A DNA stretch of 64,000 nucleotides, from assembly GCF_030463535.1 (NCBI RefSeq), contig NC_132893.1, positions 28,026,782 through 28,090,781 on the forward strand, read 5' to 3'. Made by a program: the position numbers and the translations under genes. The DNA is from Salminus brasiliensis. Taxonomy: Eukaryota; Chordata; Actinopteri; Characiformes; Bryconidae. Positions 10,701 through 21,700 of the stretch are shown here, one piece after another. Numbering within the stretch: position 1 is the first letter of the stretch; the number at the start of each line of letters is the position of its first letter. The notes under the pieces are model-generated. The model did not search any database, was not told the DNA's origin, and saw only the letters and a program-made list of their open reading frames with translations.

Positions 10701-10882
10701 TTCCAGTAACTTTAGATAACTAACGTAGCTCGCCTCTGCAGCCGATTTACGCCCAGAACCCCATTCACGTCTGCGGCCTGCGCTCATGAGAAAAGCGGAG
10801 CCTCACCGGAGTGTCCTTCTCCAACCGATTCCGAAGTGAAGAGGAAAGTCTTTCCGGGTTTGCTGTAACCGGCATTGTTCAT
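3990..10882 (-). CDS. mat2al: S-adenosylmethionine synthase, mat2a-like paralogue
   Basis: Nine coding exons: 10807-10882, 10421-10498, 9993-10115, 9146-9258, 5674-5817, 5046-5264, 4690-4872, 4248-4381, 3990-4092. They join in frame to 390 aa, and the internal exon lengths 78, 123, 113, 144, 219, 183 and 134 match human MAT2A as I remember it. The enzyme makes AdoMet from methionine and ATP in the cytosol. GAGDQG (126-131), [13 protein letters not shown] (256-268) and the phosphate-binding GGGAFSGKD (273-281) with KVD (284-286) are intact. Two normally near-invariant sites differ: GHPDK reads GHSDK (23-27), and the gating-loop segment QSPDI reads QCVEI (108-112). The first ATG lies just before the conserved N-terminal [13 protein letters not shown], so the N-terminus is short. 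The neighbour is a divergent vamp8-like gene. It is clearly a MAT catalytic subunit; assignment to mat2al over mat1a/mat2a is tentative. Confidence 0.92.
7135..7265 (-). pseudogene. Decayed duplicate of mat2a-like exon 4 plus flank
   Basis: Starting at 7204 on the minus strand, after a CTTCTAG acceptor, the sequence repeats the start of exon 4 (acceptor CTTCTAG, then GTTTTGACTACAAGACCTGC, against GTTTCGACTACAAGACCTGC at 9258). An extra T in the GTGTTTTTGCGG stretch shifts the frame, and similarity fades after about 55 nt. The upstream intronic flank is also similar. It lies inside intron 4, between the true exon 4 and exon 5. Confidence 0.75.
7636..7699. repeat. (TA)n microsatellite
   Basis: About 32 uninterrupted TA units in intron 4 of the mat2a-like gene. 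Confidence 0.95.
7776..8412 (-). mobile_element. L2-like LINE fragment: reverse transcriptase C-terminus and 3' tail
   Basis: The minus-strand frame at 8158-8412 reads [35 protein letters not shown] and [14 protein letters not shown], the usual C-terminal part of fish non-LTR reverse transcriptases. Beyond a stop the similarity continues ([16 protein letters not shown]). The 3' end is a short tandem tail (AAATGTAAATGTAAATG). The element is 5'-truncated and inactive, and it sits in intron 4 of the mat2a-like gene. Confidence 0.8.
8435..8545. mobile_element. Partial copy of MITE family A
   Basis: It contains GACCAATAGAAATGCT and CCATTTTGGAGATGCATG, the internal and terminal blocks of the inverted-repeat element seen complete at 38319-38504. 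Confidence 0.55.
9651..9934 (-). mobile_element. tRNA-derived SINE
   Basis: On the minus strand it begins with a tRNA-like head holding box A (GTCTCAGCGGTTAGAGC) and box B (GGTTCGATTCC), followed by a conserved body (CTTTACCCTCTCTGCTCC), a CA/TG-rich stretch and the tail GTGCACCTTTACCTTTA. A second copy lies at 58215-58470. It is inside intron 3 of the mat2a-like gene. Confidence 0.8.
10310..10358. other. Near-perfect inverted repeat (hairpin)
   Basis: The arms AGGGTTGGGCTTCATCC and GGATGAAGCCCACCCT flank the loop TGGTCTA, with a single unpaired base. It lies in intron 2 of the mat2a-like gene, about 65 nt past the donor. Confidence 0.7.
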
Positions 10883-10998
10883 GATGAGATTAGCAGAGAC
10901 CACGACGACAGAAACAAGTTGGGGACCCTCTCAGCTCTGATGGAGCGTATCTACGGAGTAAGCGTAAGGAGCTGGTCTAACTGTAGTGGATATGCAGT

Positions 10999-11042
10999 GG
11001 GCGTGGCTTCGTTTGACGTCGTTTCCATGGTCACCTATATAA
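10999..11042 (-). promoter_or_regulatory. Candidate core promoter of the mat2a-like gene
   Basis: On the minus strand a TATA-like TTATATAG (11035-11042) lies about 155 bp upstream of the ATG. It is followed by a CRE-like GACGTCA (11014-11020, GACGTCA on the minus strand) and a GC-box-like CCACGCCC (about 11000-11007). The CRE and GC motifs are downstream of the TATA box, so the true start site is unproven. Confidence 0.4.
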
Positions 11043-11059
11043 CGGCGAGGCCAGGCTGA

Positions 11060-13060
11060 CCCTTTTACCCCCACTTAGTGAACCCACCACCGAGGACAGA
11101 GGGGTCTGCTTTTAACGGGCTGGCTGGTTGTGGATAAGAAGAGTGACATAGAGCTTGTTGGTGTGCATTTAATTTGCATTTAGTCAAATTTTATTATTTT
11201 AATAATATATACAAAAATATAAAGTTGTGAAAATGAATGGATGTGAATGTTGGCTACTAATGTTAGTGATCAGGCCACATAAACTGTAATAAGACTGCAT
11301 TCAAAACCACATAACTTATTACTTATTATACAATACACAATATACTAGTACTCTTAAATTGTTCCTTTGTTTATTAAACCATTTCTTTAGTTTAATAAAT
11401 TGTTTTCTTAACCGTTCCTATAAAAGCGTCCCCTCTAAACTGAGGAAACAAAAAGTAAAGGACTGTAAAATTAATTAAAATGTATTAAATTAATGGAATG
11501 GTTCATTTAAAGTCAAGCAGTTTTAGCCTAAAGTCACACCAGCCATACTCAATAAAAAAAAATCTAATTACAATCTTTTTTTTTTTTACTAATAGAAACC
11601 TTCATTTCAGAGATGAACAACAAAATCACAACATATCGCTGCTGTACAATGAAAAACGTGTACCTCAATTTTTGTCCATTTTCACTTTTCTCCATGGTTT
11701 GAACCCTGTAGCTGCTCTGTACACTGTGTACATCATTCTGGATGAATGGACCAGTAGAAATACTCTAAATTGCTTGGAATAAACCTTTATTTTACATCGA
11801 CATCCATTTAAAGTTAACACCATTTTTGCCTTCTTCTGTAAAGTCACCATTTTGGAGATACAGCAACGATGTATTTTTGACTAATCATATGTTACCATTG
11901 ATTTACGAGGAATTCTACTCTTCCTTATCCCAGATTACATTTTAACTAGTAAAATTGTAATTCCAGATATCTACGACGTAAATCATACTACGTAAAAAGT
12001 CCACATTCACATATCCATAAATTGATTCTGATTAATTACAGAATGCTAATTCAAGATATCTCAATATAGATAGTCAAAATTACATTAAGGATATGTCGTC
12101 TTGGTAATATGACTAGGCCGAATGGCTTTCTTAATCTGTAGATCTGATAGTACTAGTAAACATTTCATAGCTGATATTTGTGAGAGTGAGAGTTTCTACT
12201 AAAAACTGCATTACAGAGATCTCAAATTTGTTACGGCTTGTATCAGTGGTGTGATTTTGGGGTTAAACAAATTGCCATAGTTTTTCCATCTTGATTATTT
12301 AAGGGCTCTGTACATTAAACTAGTAATTCATTTCCAGTCAGTTTTTACAGACAAATATGTTTGAGTATAAATACAAAAACACATAAATCCAGCAGTCAGA
12401 AATCAGAATGAACGGACGAATACAGCAGTGCAGTAGTTTATAATGCTTTATAATGTCACGGTGGCCATTTTTAATGCATGTAGGCCTAATTATGGTCTGA
12501 TTGTTCTGATGTTTTCTAGGAATCTACAAATTCCTATCTGTAAGAATAATAAAGTAGTCTCCACCCCTTTTTAATAAAGTGCCAGCCCCCGTCAAGCTGT
12601 TCTTATTAGTCTCAGACTAAGCCCATAGTATACTCCTGTATAGTAAGAGGCCCTAGTGCTTAAAGATAAGGGAAGGTGATTTTCAAGCTAGGCCTTTTTA
12701 TTACATTGATACAGAACTAAGATGTTATCTGTTGATCACTAAAACCATAATCTTCATTTTAAATCTGAAAAACTGCTTAAATAACTTACAGGAGGGATTC
12801 AGTACAGAAGATCAGTTCTGAGAGCATGGTGAGTGTACTTTCACACTTCCACATTAATCTAGAAAAGTAGCATATTAAGTATAAAGGTGAACACCCGCAA
12901 GCCTGTGACTAAAATGCCACTGTTGGGCCCTTGTGCCAGGCCCCTAACCTGTGCTCCAGAGGTGCTGTAGTGTAGCATGGCTGACCACAGCTTTCTAACT
13001 TGGGATTTACAAAGAGATATTTTTGTTGTACTTTACAAGTGAATATGACAATAAAGTCCA
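11060..13060. other. Intergenic between two divergent genes; repeats only
   Basis: No exon is recognised. A partial MITE family A copy lies at 11697-11880 (GACCAGTAGAAATACTC and CCATTTTGGAGATAC). The rest is AT-rich sequence without recognised structure. Confidence 0.5.
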
Positions 13061-13062
13061 GC

Positions 13063-13325
13063 ACAGTGGTGCCACAGGTAGTGTGTGTGTTGCACAGCTC
13101 TAGGGGCCTGGGGTTGTGGGTCTAATATTTGCTCCAGTTGCTGCCTGTGTGGAGTTTGCTGTGTTGTCCGTGTGGGTCTCCTTTGGGTACTTAATTTTCC
13201 TCCCTCTTTCCTAGAACACATGATAGATGAACTGGCTGTGCTTAAAGCCCCCCTGGGTGTGAGTGTGTGACTGAATGGTTGTGTGTGGTACCCTTTGATG
13301 GACTGATGCCATGATTATGGGAAGT
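13063..13325 (+). mobile_element. tRNA-derived SINE (second family)
   Basis: The head carries a box A-like GTGGTGCCACAGGTAGTG and a degenerate box B GGTTGTGGGTCTAATA. The body GTGTGGGTCTCCTTTGGGT and the TGTGAGTGTGTGACTGAATG stretch are typical of fish SINEs related to those with a CCTCCGGGT motif. Confidence 0.65.
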
Positions 13326-13329
13326 TATA

Positions 13330-13732
13330 TAAATGTCCAAATGTTTGCTGACACCCCTTCTAATAAATGCACTGAGCTATTTTAAACTGCACCTACTGCT
13401 GACACAACTGTGCAAATACACACACACACAGCTTGTCACTGTAGGGAAGTATTGCCAATTGGAGCAGATAAACATGAACCTATTGGCACAGTGCCTAAAG
13501 ACATGGGTTTGAGGGATATAAAGCCCCCCAGCATTGAGCTGTGGAGCAGTGGAAGAACTGTGTTCTCTGGAATGATGGATGGTGCTTCATCCGATACCTT
13601 TGGGATGAGCTGAGGAGTTGAGGATGAGCTGGGGTGGTGATCATCCAACATCCTGACCTCACTTAGTTGCTGAATGCAATCAAATCCAATGAAATGGGAA
13701 GGTCTCCCAATACTTTTGGCCATATAGTGTAC
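13330..13732. mobile_element. Internally deleted Tc1/mariner-like element
   Basis: The ends read ATGTCCAAATGTTTGCTGAC and CCCAATACTTTTGGCCATAT, and internal blocks include AGCATTGAGCTGTGGAGCAG and GAACTGTGTTCTCTGGAATG. Only the outer parts of the transposase region remain. End fragments of the same family occur at 36090-36165, 48510-48600, 54700-54810 and 63845-63880. Confidence 0.7.
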
Positions 13733-14598
13733 ATCTGTGTGCCAGTATTGTCTTAATCTGTCTGTTAATCTGCCAGTTTTAGACATTAACTAAATGCCAT
13801 CTTCTGTCACAAGATGGCATTACTTATATCTGTGTAACGAGCCCAGCGAGGAGCAAGTAAGGCCCACGAATTCCTCAATATGGTGATAAACTTTCCATGT
13901 GACTTTGCAGCAACATTGACTAATAACTGCTTTCTTGGCCAGTAAGCACTAACCGTTGTGCAACATCCTGAATTCGAGAAAGAAGAGTCATTTTTATTGA
14001 GTAGATGCTTAAATCTCCCTTAAAAAATACTGTTGTTCAAATGTTCTCATAAAAAGAGATTTTTGTAAGTACTAGCCTACTCGGATACTGAGCACTTGTA
14101 TTCACAGCTGAAAAACACTTTACCCTGGTTATGCACCGCCACACTAAGAAGCTTAAGACACCTTAAAAACAAGTGGCGAGTGACCTCATTTTATTTATTA
14201 CTTTCCAGCCCTGCAGTACCTTTGTAACCACTCCTCAGATAAGACCAGCGGCCTTTGCCCAGCTATTTCAGTACAGTGCAGATCTACCTCAGGTGCTTAC
14301 CCAGCAGATGGTAGGTCCAGCCAAAGTGACGGGGTTGTTACAAACCAATAGGAAGCCTCCAGTTATCCGGCTGTGGTTAATGTTGAACAAGCTGACTGGG
14401 AGGGGCAGCCTGGTGTGCAAATGAGTTCTGAAGCTTTCCTGCCTGTTTAATCAGGCGCATGTTGAAACTCGCAGCAGCCTCGGATAGACGGTTTGTATGC
14501 TGTATTCTGTTAGGAAATGATAGAGAGTTGGGTATGAATTATAGGCTTTCGATTTAGAGATCTTTTGAGAAGATAAAAGGCATCTGGACAATACCAAC

Positions 14599-16294
14599 AT
14601 GGTAAGTGAAATCTATCTCTCGTACTGTTTGTTTGGTGACTGTACAGTTATTTGCTTAAGGTTAAAACCAACCTGTCAGCTCTGTTGACAGTACAGGTGG
14701 CTAAAGGCAGAGAGGCATAAAATAACCACAAAGGGGGAACAAAGTCTGAACAGAGTCTGAGAAAAGGTTCATAAAACTAGGGTTTGAGAGTGCTGACAAT
14801 CAGAAAAGCCGTGAAGCGGTAGCTCTCTTGACATATGGCTGTTCATGAGGAAGTTGATGATTCGCAGCGGAGGGAAGTGAAGGCTTAATGTCAGCAAGGT
14901 GTCAGTAAAGGAATGCCACAGTTTGCAAAAAAACAAGGACAATTCTGCTGGTCAAGGCAGTTAAATGGCATGTTACACAATGAGCGTAAATTTTAGTGGG
15001 GTTCGTATTATGCTGACTGCTGGTGATGTGAAACTTTCTGTATCAGAACTTCGGCATCATAATGTGATTAAAGTCACTGACAGCTCAAAACAGCATGAAA
15101 TTACTGGCTGAAGTTACATCTGTCTGACTAAAATCAAGCATTTCAATATGAACCAGTTCTCCAGGCCTAAATTAAGCCTAGGCCTAGACTGAATAGGATT
15201 TTAACAGTGAAACATTGGTCAAAGCATGTTTATTAAGCAAATGCCACAGAAGAACAACTTTTGCTTTCATGAAGAACACTGAGCCTTATTTACCAATCGT
15301 TCTTCAACCTTAAAATTTAATCTTATGCAATTTTCTACAAAGATCTGCCATTCACCAGTGCTTTCTTATCATAGATTTGTTCAGTTTATGAGAACAAGAG
15401 GATCCATCGTTATAAGAGCAGAGCTGTGAGCGATTCTGCACTTTTTTAGGAAGACATTGGTGAATGAGGCTCCATTTAGTTTTTAATAGAGGTGCGTATG
15501 AGTGTGAAGAACCTTTTACATGTCTAAAGAAGCATCACACAAGGCTCTTTACCAATGTTAAGCTTCTTCATACTCACATATCTCTAGTAAAACAAGGTTC
15601 CAGTAAAGAAAATAAAAGTAGCTATTCTATGGCATAACTCAAAAAACCCTTTGTAGCTCCTTTACTTTTGAGTGTAGGCTCAATGGAAGCCAACCGTAAG
15701 TGAAGAATAACAGAACCGACATCATTTTGAGAGCATGTTTGTCATGAGAGCATGTCTTTTGTTTGCATTCTCTGTGTAGGCTGACAACAGCACACAACCC
15801 CAGGCACCAAGCAAGCTCAATGAAGTACAGCACCAGGTCAATGAAGTCAAAGTTATCATCAAAGACAACATTAATAAAGTGCTGGAGAGGGGAGAGAGGT
15901 TAGATGACCTGATTGGAAAAACAGATGATCTGCAGGCAACTGTGAGTTACCCACATTATAATTACTTTCACTGAAAGGAAAATACACTTTATCTGCACTA
16001 GAATATTGAGAGTGAAGCAATATACCGCTTGTTAAACGTTGGCTCCATTGGTGGTCCCTCACAGTGATCAGTGGAAAGTGTTTATCATAGACTGTCACAT
16101 TATGGTCACTTACATCATTTCTCTTCTTTAATGTATGCACTCTCTACCAGGCTGACTCTTTTCAAAGGACGTCCACGAGGGTTTCCAGAAAGTTCTGGTG
16201 GAAGAATATGAAAATGATGATTATAATCGGAGTGGTAGTGCTCATCATTGTTGTGCTGATCATTCTTCTGGCAACAGGAGTCATTCCCACATAA
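14599..16294 (+). CDS. vamp8: VAMP8-like R-SNARE (endobrevin)
   Basis: Three coding exons: 14599-14601 (only the ATG, followed by GTAAGT), 15780-15941 and 16151-16294, giving 102 aa; mammalian VAMP8 is 100 aa. It is a tail-anchored v-SNARE that pairs with Q-SNAREs to fuse endosomal, lysosomal and secretory vesicles. The SNARE motif covers about residues 12-70 and includes the central-layer arginine in [12 protein letters not shown] (R41 of the mature exon 2 count plus Met). It is followed by the juxtamembrane RKFWWKNMK and a hydrophobic anchor ending [20 protein letters not shown] and the ATG-only first coding exon favour VAMP8 over VAMP2/3. It is transcribed away from the mat2a-like gene and converges on hnrnpd. 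Confidence 0.88.
15478..15677. mobile_element. MITE family B copy in vamp8 intron 1
   Basis: It shares GGTTCCAGTAAAGAA, TTCTATGGCATAACTCAAA and CCCTTTGTAGCTCCTTTA with the more complete copy at 37729-37950. Confidence 0.55.
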
Positions 16295-16986
16295 TATAAT
16301 CACCCTTTCCTGTTTCCTTTGAAAGGACGACGCAGGCAGCAGCTTATATTTATATGTTCTTGTTGTTGTTGTTGTTTTTTTTCATAGGTTTTAATTTTTA
16401 ATTTTTTTGGTTTTCACATTTTTACAATTTCACATAAAATGAAACATGATGTACATATAAAATAGTTAGTTTCTGTAAAAAAAAAAGTGTACATACATCC
16501 ACTCCAGCTCAAAGACTGTAGTTTGAGACTGAGCACTGTGAGTTCATATTACTTTTATCTTGCAGATAAATCAAACCATCAAACACTACAAAACTGAAGA
16601 TTACAACGCTGAAGTTAATTGTTACCTATAGCTTCCTCAGGACCTTTGAAACCTTGAATAACAGCTGTAACTTGTTATTGTGGGTATTCATTCCAGTCAA
16701 TTTCTAAGAAGGAAACATGGGAGCAGGAAGTTTTTGATTGTATTAGTTTTTTTTATTTTGGACTTCATTTTATACCATTTATTTTACGAAGTAAATATAT
16801 TTAGATAGTGAGTTTGTATTTTTCAACGTTTCAGTCGAAATGAAAAGAAATGCAATGAAAGCTTTCTTTACTGTACCCTTCAGTGAATTTTGACAAAATG
16901 GCATGCTTGAACTGGACTGATGTGCAGCCCAGGAAATACTGACTGGCCTGTAAATACTGCTTATCGTGTAATCGACTAATGCTGAT

Positions 16987-16992
16987 AATAAA
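16987..16992 (+). terminator. vamp8: Poly(A) signal of vamp8
   Basis: AATAAA lies 693 bp after the stop codon, in a 3'UTR without long open frames. It sits about 50 bp from an oppositely oriented AATAAA that could serve hnrnpd. Confidence 0.5.
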
Positions 16993-17039
16993 GAGAGATT
17001 GTGGAATGCTCACAAGGAAGTAACTTAATTCACATACAT

Positions 17040-17045
17040 TTTATT
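17040..17045 (-). terminator. hnrnpd: Candidate distal poly(A) signal of hnrnpd
   Basis: AATAAA on the minus strand lies below the candidate last 3'UTR exon (17331-17540), in a tail-to-tail arrangement with vamp8. Confidence 0.35.
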
Positions 17046-17330
17046 TTCAGTCCATTTCATCTCTCAATGGTTTATGTGATTCTGTAGCAAAAACATTTGC
17101 TAGGCCGATTCCAAATTAATATTAATAAACGATATCTGCACTCGATTTTAATAAACTAATAAATACTCACTGTAGAAAATTACAAATGATTTCATGAAGC
17201 AGAAGCACAACACTTTCACAAGAGAGATCTGACTAAGTTTAGAACCACAAACTCAAACAGAAGTTAGCATATAAGTTCAACACAAAACAAGAAATGTTTT
17301 TTTGACTAGGGCAAAGCGTGTTACACTGTT

Positions 17331-17540
17331 TTAGGGCTGTTGCTGTCGTTGTTGTTGTTGTTGTTCAGAATATCCACCTTCATCAATCATCTGGCAAAGA
17401 CAAGCTCTACTGTGCATGGCCAGTAGCTGCAGTTGAAATGAAGACTCTCGTTTTTGTCCTTTCATTAACACTCCATTATAAACATTAGCCTTGACCTTAT
17501 GGTATTCTCCTCCAATGTACTCTCCCAACCACACTGCCAC
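17331..17540 (-). other. Candidate distal 3' exon of hnrnpd with an open frame
   Basis: A good acceptor (CTGTCTTTCAG) at 17541 opens 69 codons without a stop. The frame reads VAVWLGEYIGGEYHKV and ends in a glutamine-rich tail (EQQQQQRQQQP) before TAA. I do not recognise the peptide. The simplest reading is the last 3'UTR exon of hnrnpd, analogous to the hnrnpdl acceptor at 25101. It could also be the last exon of another minus-strand transcript. Confidence 0.4.
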
Positions 17541-18319
17541 CTGAAAGACAGGAGAGAAAAAATACTATTCAATTTTTACAAACATGCAAGAAGCAGACGT
17601 CCTCTAATATGTTCAAGAACTTCGAATTCTAAATAATCAATAAAAAAAAATGTAAAAAATACAATAACCTAGAAATCCCCTTTGAGAAAAATCGAAGTAA
17701 ACTTAAGATTAAGCCCATTCACATTTAAAATGCCGTCAATTGTTTAAAAATTCACAATAACAAACATTGCATGCAATTTTCTGGTGACATCTTTTCCCCA
17801 AAGTTTTGCAACGGTTAAAAAAGAGAATTTGTTAGATGAAATTAACATTGTTTAAAAGTGCACCTTTTTCAACACTGTCAGTAGAACAACACACAATACA
17901 AGTATAAAAAAAAATTAAGCACTTCTCCGACGTAGCGGTGTCCAAGTACAAACCAGGTTTTAGCTCATGGACTACTGGCTATTACTGCTACACGAGCTAT
18001 AAATAAGGAAAAGCAAGCATTACAGTTAAGATTAGAAGTGCATATATTAACACTGGAAAGTCCAGAGAAGGCTGTATCCTTTGAAAAGTAAACAGGTATT
18101 ATTATTATTTTTTAAGACTGCTGTCGTATTTAACCATTACTTGAGGTGCCTGTAAAAAATGGCATTACAAAATTACAGAAATAGACTGAATTACATAAAA
18201 CAGATCCAATGAGGTTTAAGGAACACAAAAAAGATGGAGAAGCTGGATGTATCCGTTATGTTTTTTTCTTTTTTTTTTTTTTTTTGACAATTCATATACA
18301 GGATGTTGGAAGACCATAC

Positions 18320-18523
18320 CAAATGGGAGCATTCGAGAGCGTACGCCTCTCGTACCCTGTCCGCATTGAGCGGGCCTGAGAGAATCGGGAGGTCAGCTCA
18401 TGGCCTGCAAGGAAGTCCCCGCTGGCAGGTACAAACAAGGTCAGAGTTAGGAGACAACATTCTTCTTTCTTTCTCTTTCGTTGTAAATCCTTATTTTCTG
18501 GTACCCATTTAGCAGTACTTTAC
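18320..18523 (-). promoter_or_regulatory. hnrnpd: hnrnpd 3'UTR intron and candidate cassette exon
   Basis: Past the stop codon a donor (ACAG|GTAAAG, 18523) and acceptor (CTGCCAG|CGGGG, 18422) bound a 102-nt intron. The following block (18320-18421, 102 nt) ends at a second donor (G|GTATGG). The hnrnpdl gene has the same layout with conserved sequence at 25867-26069. An exon junction more than 200 nt after a stop codon would mark the transcript for nonsense-mediated decay. Published work on these genes describes 3'UTR splicing used for auto- and cross-regulation; that this block is the element is inference. Confidence 0.65.
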
Positions 18524-18779
18524 CTGTTATTTTTTTACTGTTACAAAAGGGCAAGAAACAGCCGAAAGCCAGCTGTTATATTATTGCCAAAAGACTGAAG
18601 TCTCTATGTTACCACTACAGTAAAGCACTTCAGGGTGCTGTGAAAAACTTTAAAGAAAAACAAAAATTAAGCAAAGTACATTAAATAGGAAGGTCAATGT
18701 AGTATAGATTATTTGCTAAGGATGGCTTGTGATAAGTAATGCAATAACATACCTGTATCTACTTTTTGGAGTTTATGTA

Positions 18780-21700
18780 CTAGTACGGCTTGTAACTGTT
18801 TTGATGGCCACCTCGCCTTGGAGATTTGCCGTAACCACTCTGCTGGTCTGCAGGTTGAGCAGAGAACAGAGAAGACAAGCACAGCTGCTGTTAAATCAGT
18901 GAAAACAGAAAGTCACGTGACAATAACTGAGGAAAAAGGAGAGATATGTGTCAATAAAAAGCTCAAGATTGCATATTTATTCTTTAATTCTCTTTTAACT
19001 TTATGCAGTTAATATATATATATATATATATATAAAAAGAATGAAATTCAAATCAATATGACAATTGTGAGAACTTACAGGATACTTACTTTAAACTGTA
19101 TTCAAAAACATACTTTATTTCAGTTATACAGGGAGACAAAAATATTTAGAGTAAATTGGAGAATTTTTTTTAAAAATAGTTTATTTTGTTCTAAAAAAAA
19201 TGGCCATTGGCTAGTTGGCATTTCCCCATGGCCTACAGATGTACATTTTGAACTCTTGTTGGGTCTCAAGGCACTTGTGACAAAGGAGTTTTGAAGGTAA
19301 GACATCCCTTTCCCCATCCCATATATTTCATACAATAAATATTATACATTACGTTTAAAGCAAGACTCCCCCTGCAAGACAGTCAAACACAAACACATGA
19401 ACGATCTATACGTCTATGTTTAAAGCTTAAGGCATATAATGCATGCAAGTGAATTGTGCCTAGGTAAATTTAGTGCACAGCTGTCGTAATACAGGTACCA
19501 GAACAATCCATGATGCATTATTTCCTTAGAGTTTCTTTCAGTGTTTTCACAAACAGTATTACATACTGCTGTAGTCACCATATCCGTAGTAGTTGTTGTA
19601 ACCCGAGTAATCATAGCCCCCGTATCCACCATAGCCTTGATTGTTGTAGCCGTAGTTTCCATAATTTCCATAACCTTGATTCCAGTAATTTCCGTAACCT
19701 TGGTTCCAATTCTGATTAGGCCCTGGAACAGAGAGTAGCAAAGAGTATGTTAAAGCACCGCCGACCTGACTGGTGACAACAACCATATAGATCACATGCA
19801 AACGATAACGCAGCTGCACGTTTGTAAAGAACGGCTTTAGAAGTATTACTTTTATTCCAGAAGTTGGTGCTACAGCTACAACACATCTACATGAAGACGG
19901 GACTCACCCCCTCTTCCCCGGGATCGGGATGGGTAGCCGCCTCTTCCACCCCACTGCTGCTGCTGGTACTGCTCCTTTGACATGGCTACCTTGATTTCAC
20001 ACTGTACATAAAAAAGGAATATGACACATAAGCACCACAGTTTTGTCTTAGGAACTCATTTACTCAACCACAGAAGGTGGTGTATTATTGAGAATTAGAC
20101 AACTGTCCTTCTCCCAACACATGATCTACAATCTGTTTATTATTTTAATTGAATAATTTCAGCTAATCTATGCTGGGATATGGTCATATGAAAGTTTTTA
20201 AAATGTCTTGGTTTTGCTTTTCAGATATGTTAAATTCAGCTATTCCACTGGATGTTTTTATTTGTTTATGAGCTTATATTTTTCATATATCCATAAATAT
20301 CCTTTACTATACTTATGTGGTTCTTTGTCTAGGAGCATACTGCTAACATCTACCATCGCATCAGACGGGATTTTCTGAGAGCACCAAGTTAATGGTGATG
20401 TACACACAGGAAACCCTTCAGTCCATATTTCAACTTAAAGCCCAAGTATAAGTACTAGTAAAGGAATCTGTAAGCCTGTTAGCTTGCTTACAAGCAAACT
20501 GTAAATCATGTTCTTTTACAGGATGTGTTTACTCTAGTTTTCAGTAATTTGGAACTGTAAAAATATGTGTATGTGTATATGTGCATTATGTAATGTTCTA
20601 TCCTGCTTTCTCAGTCAAAAACTCATCCCCACTACAGACATACAAGGACTAAAACAAAAAAAGAACTTTAACTATAAAAAAAAAAAATCAGCCTGCAAAA
20701 TGTGACACTATATAAAAATTAAATAATAAAGAATAAGTATATATATATATATAAAAAATAAATAAATAAATAAACCACACATTTGACTATACCTTGCTTA
20801 GGCCAATGTTATGATACTTCTTTTCCATGATCTTCTTTACTGGTTCCTCCTCTTTGAAAGTGATGAAACAGAAACCACGCCTTTTGTTCGTCTTGTTTTC
20901 CATTGGCAACTCAATCGACTCTACCTGAAACCAGGCACACCAATCCTTATTGCTTTAATAGTGAACAGTGGATGAAAATCATCACAGTTTGATCATAATG
21001 CTGAGGCTATGAACGCTATAAGGTCTGTTCTCTTCACACACCTCTCCAAATGCATTAAAGTACTCTCTGATCTTCTCCTCAGGAGTATCTGGTGAAAGGC
21101 CACCAACAAATATCTTCTTCACAGGCTCCTTGGACTTCATGGCTTTTGCTTTTTTCGGGTCAATGACTTTACCATTAAGCTTGTGTTCTTTCTGCTGAAT
21201 GACCTGCAAATCAACACAAGACAGAAACATCCGTTAAGTTCCATGTCCTACAAGAACAGAGGAGACAGGAGCAGGAGAAACAGAGGTTAAGAAAGTAATA
21301 ATAAAACAGTGGTTTTCAACTTCAGTCCTAGGGACTCACTGCCCTGCAGTTTCAGGTATTCCCTGCCCCAATACATCTGATTCTGCACATAAAGGGGTCC
21401 CCAATCTTATCCGCAAAGGGTTATGTGCCAGTGTGGCTAACTTTAACTGTCTTTACACAACTACTTAGTTATACAAGCTGTTCTTTTCTGTGTCCCTTTG
21501 CAAGAAAAGACTGGTGACCCCCTTTTTCCAACATGACCAAAGTATAAGCACATTCAGCTAAGCATTGAGGCTGCACTGCATAAACTGTCACTACCTTTTC
21601 CACGCTTTCAGCTTCTTTAAACAGCACGAAGCCGAAGCCCCTGGACCGGCCCGTCATTGGGTCCAGTTTTAAAGTGCAGTCTACAACCTCCCCAAACTTG

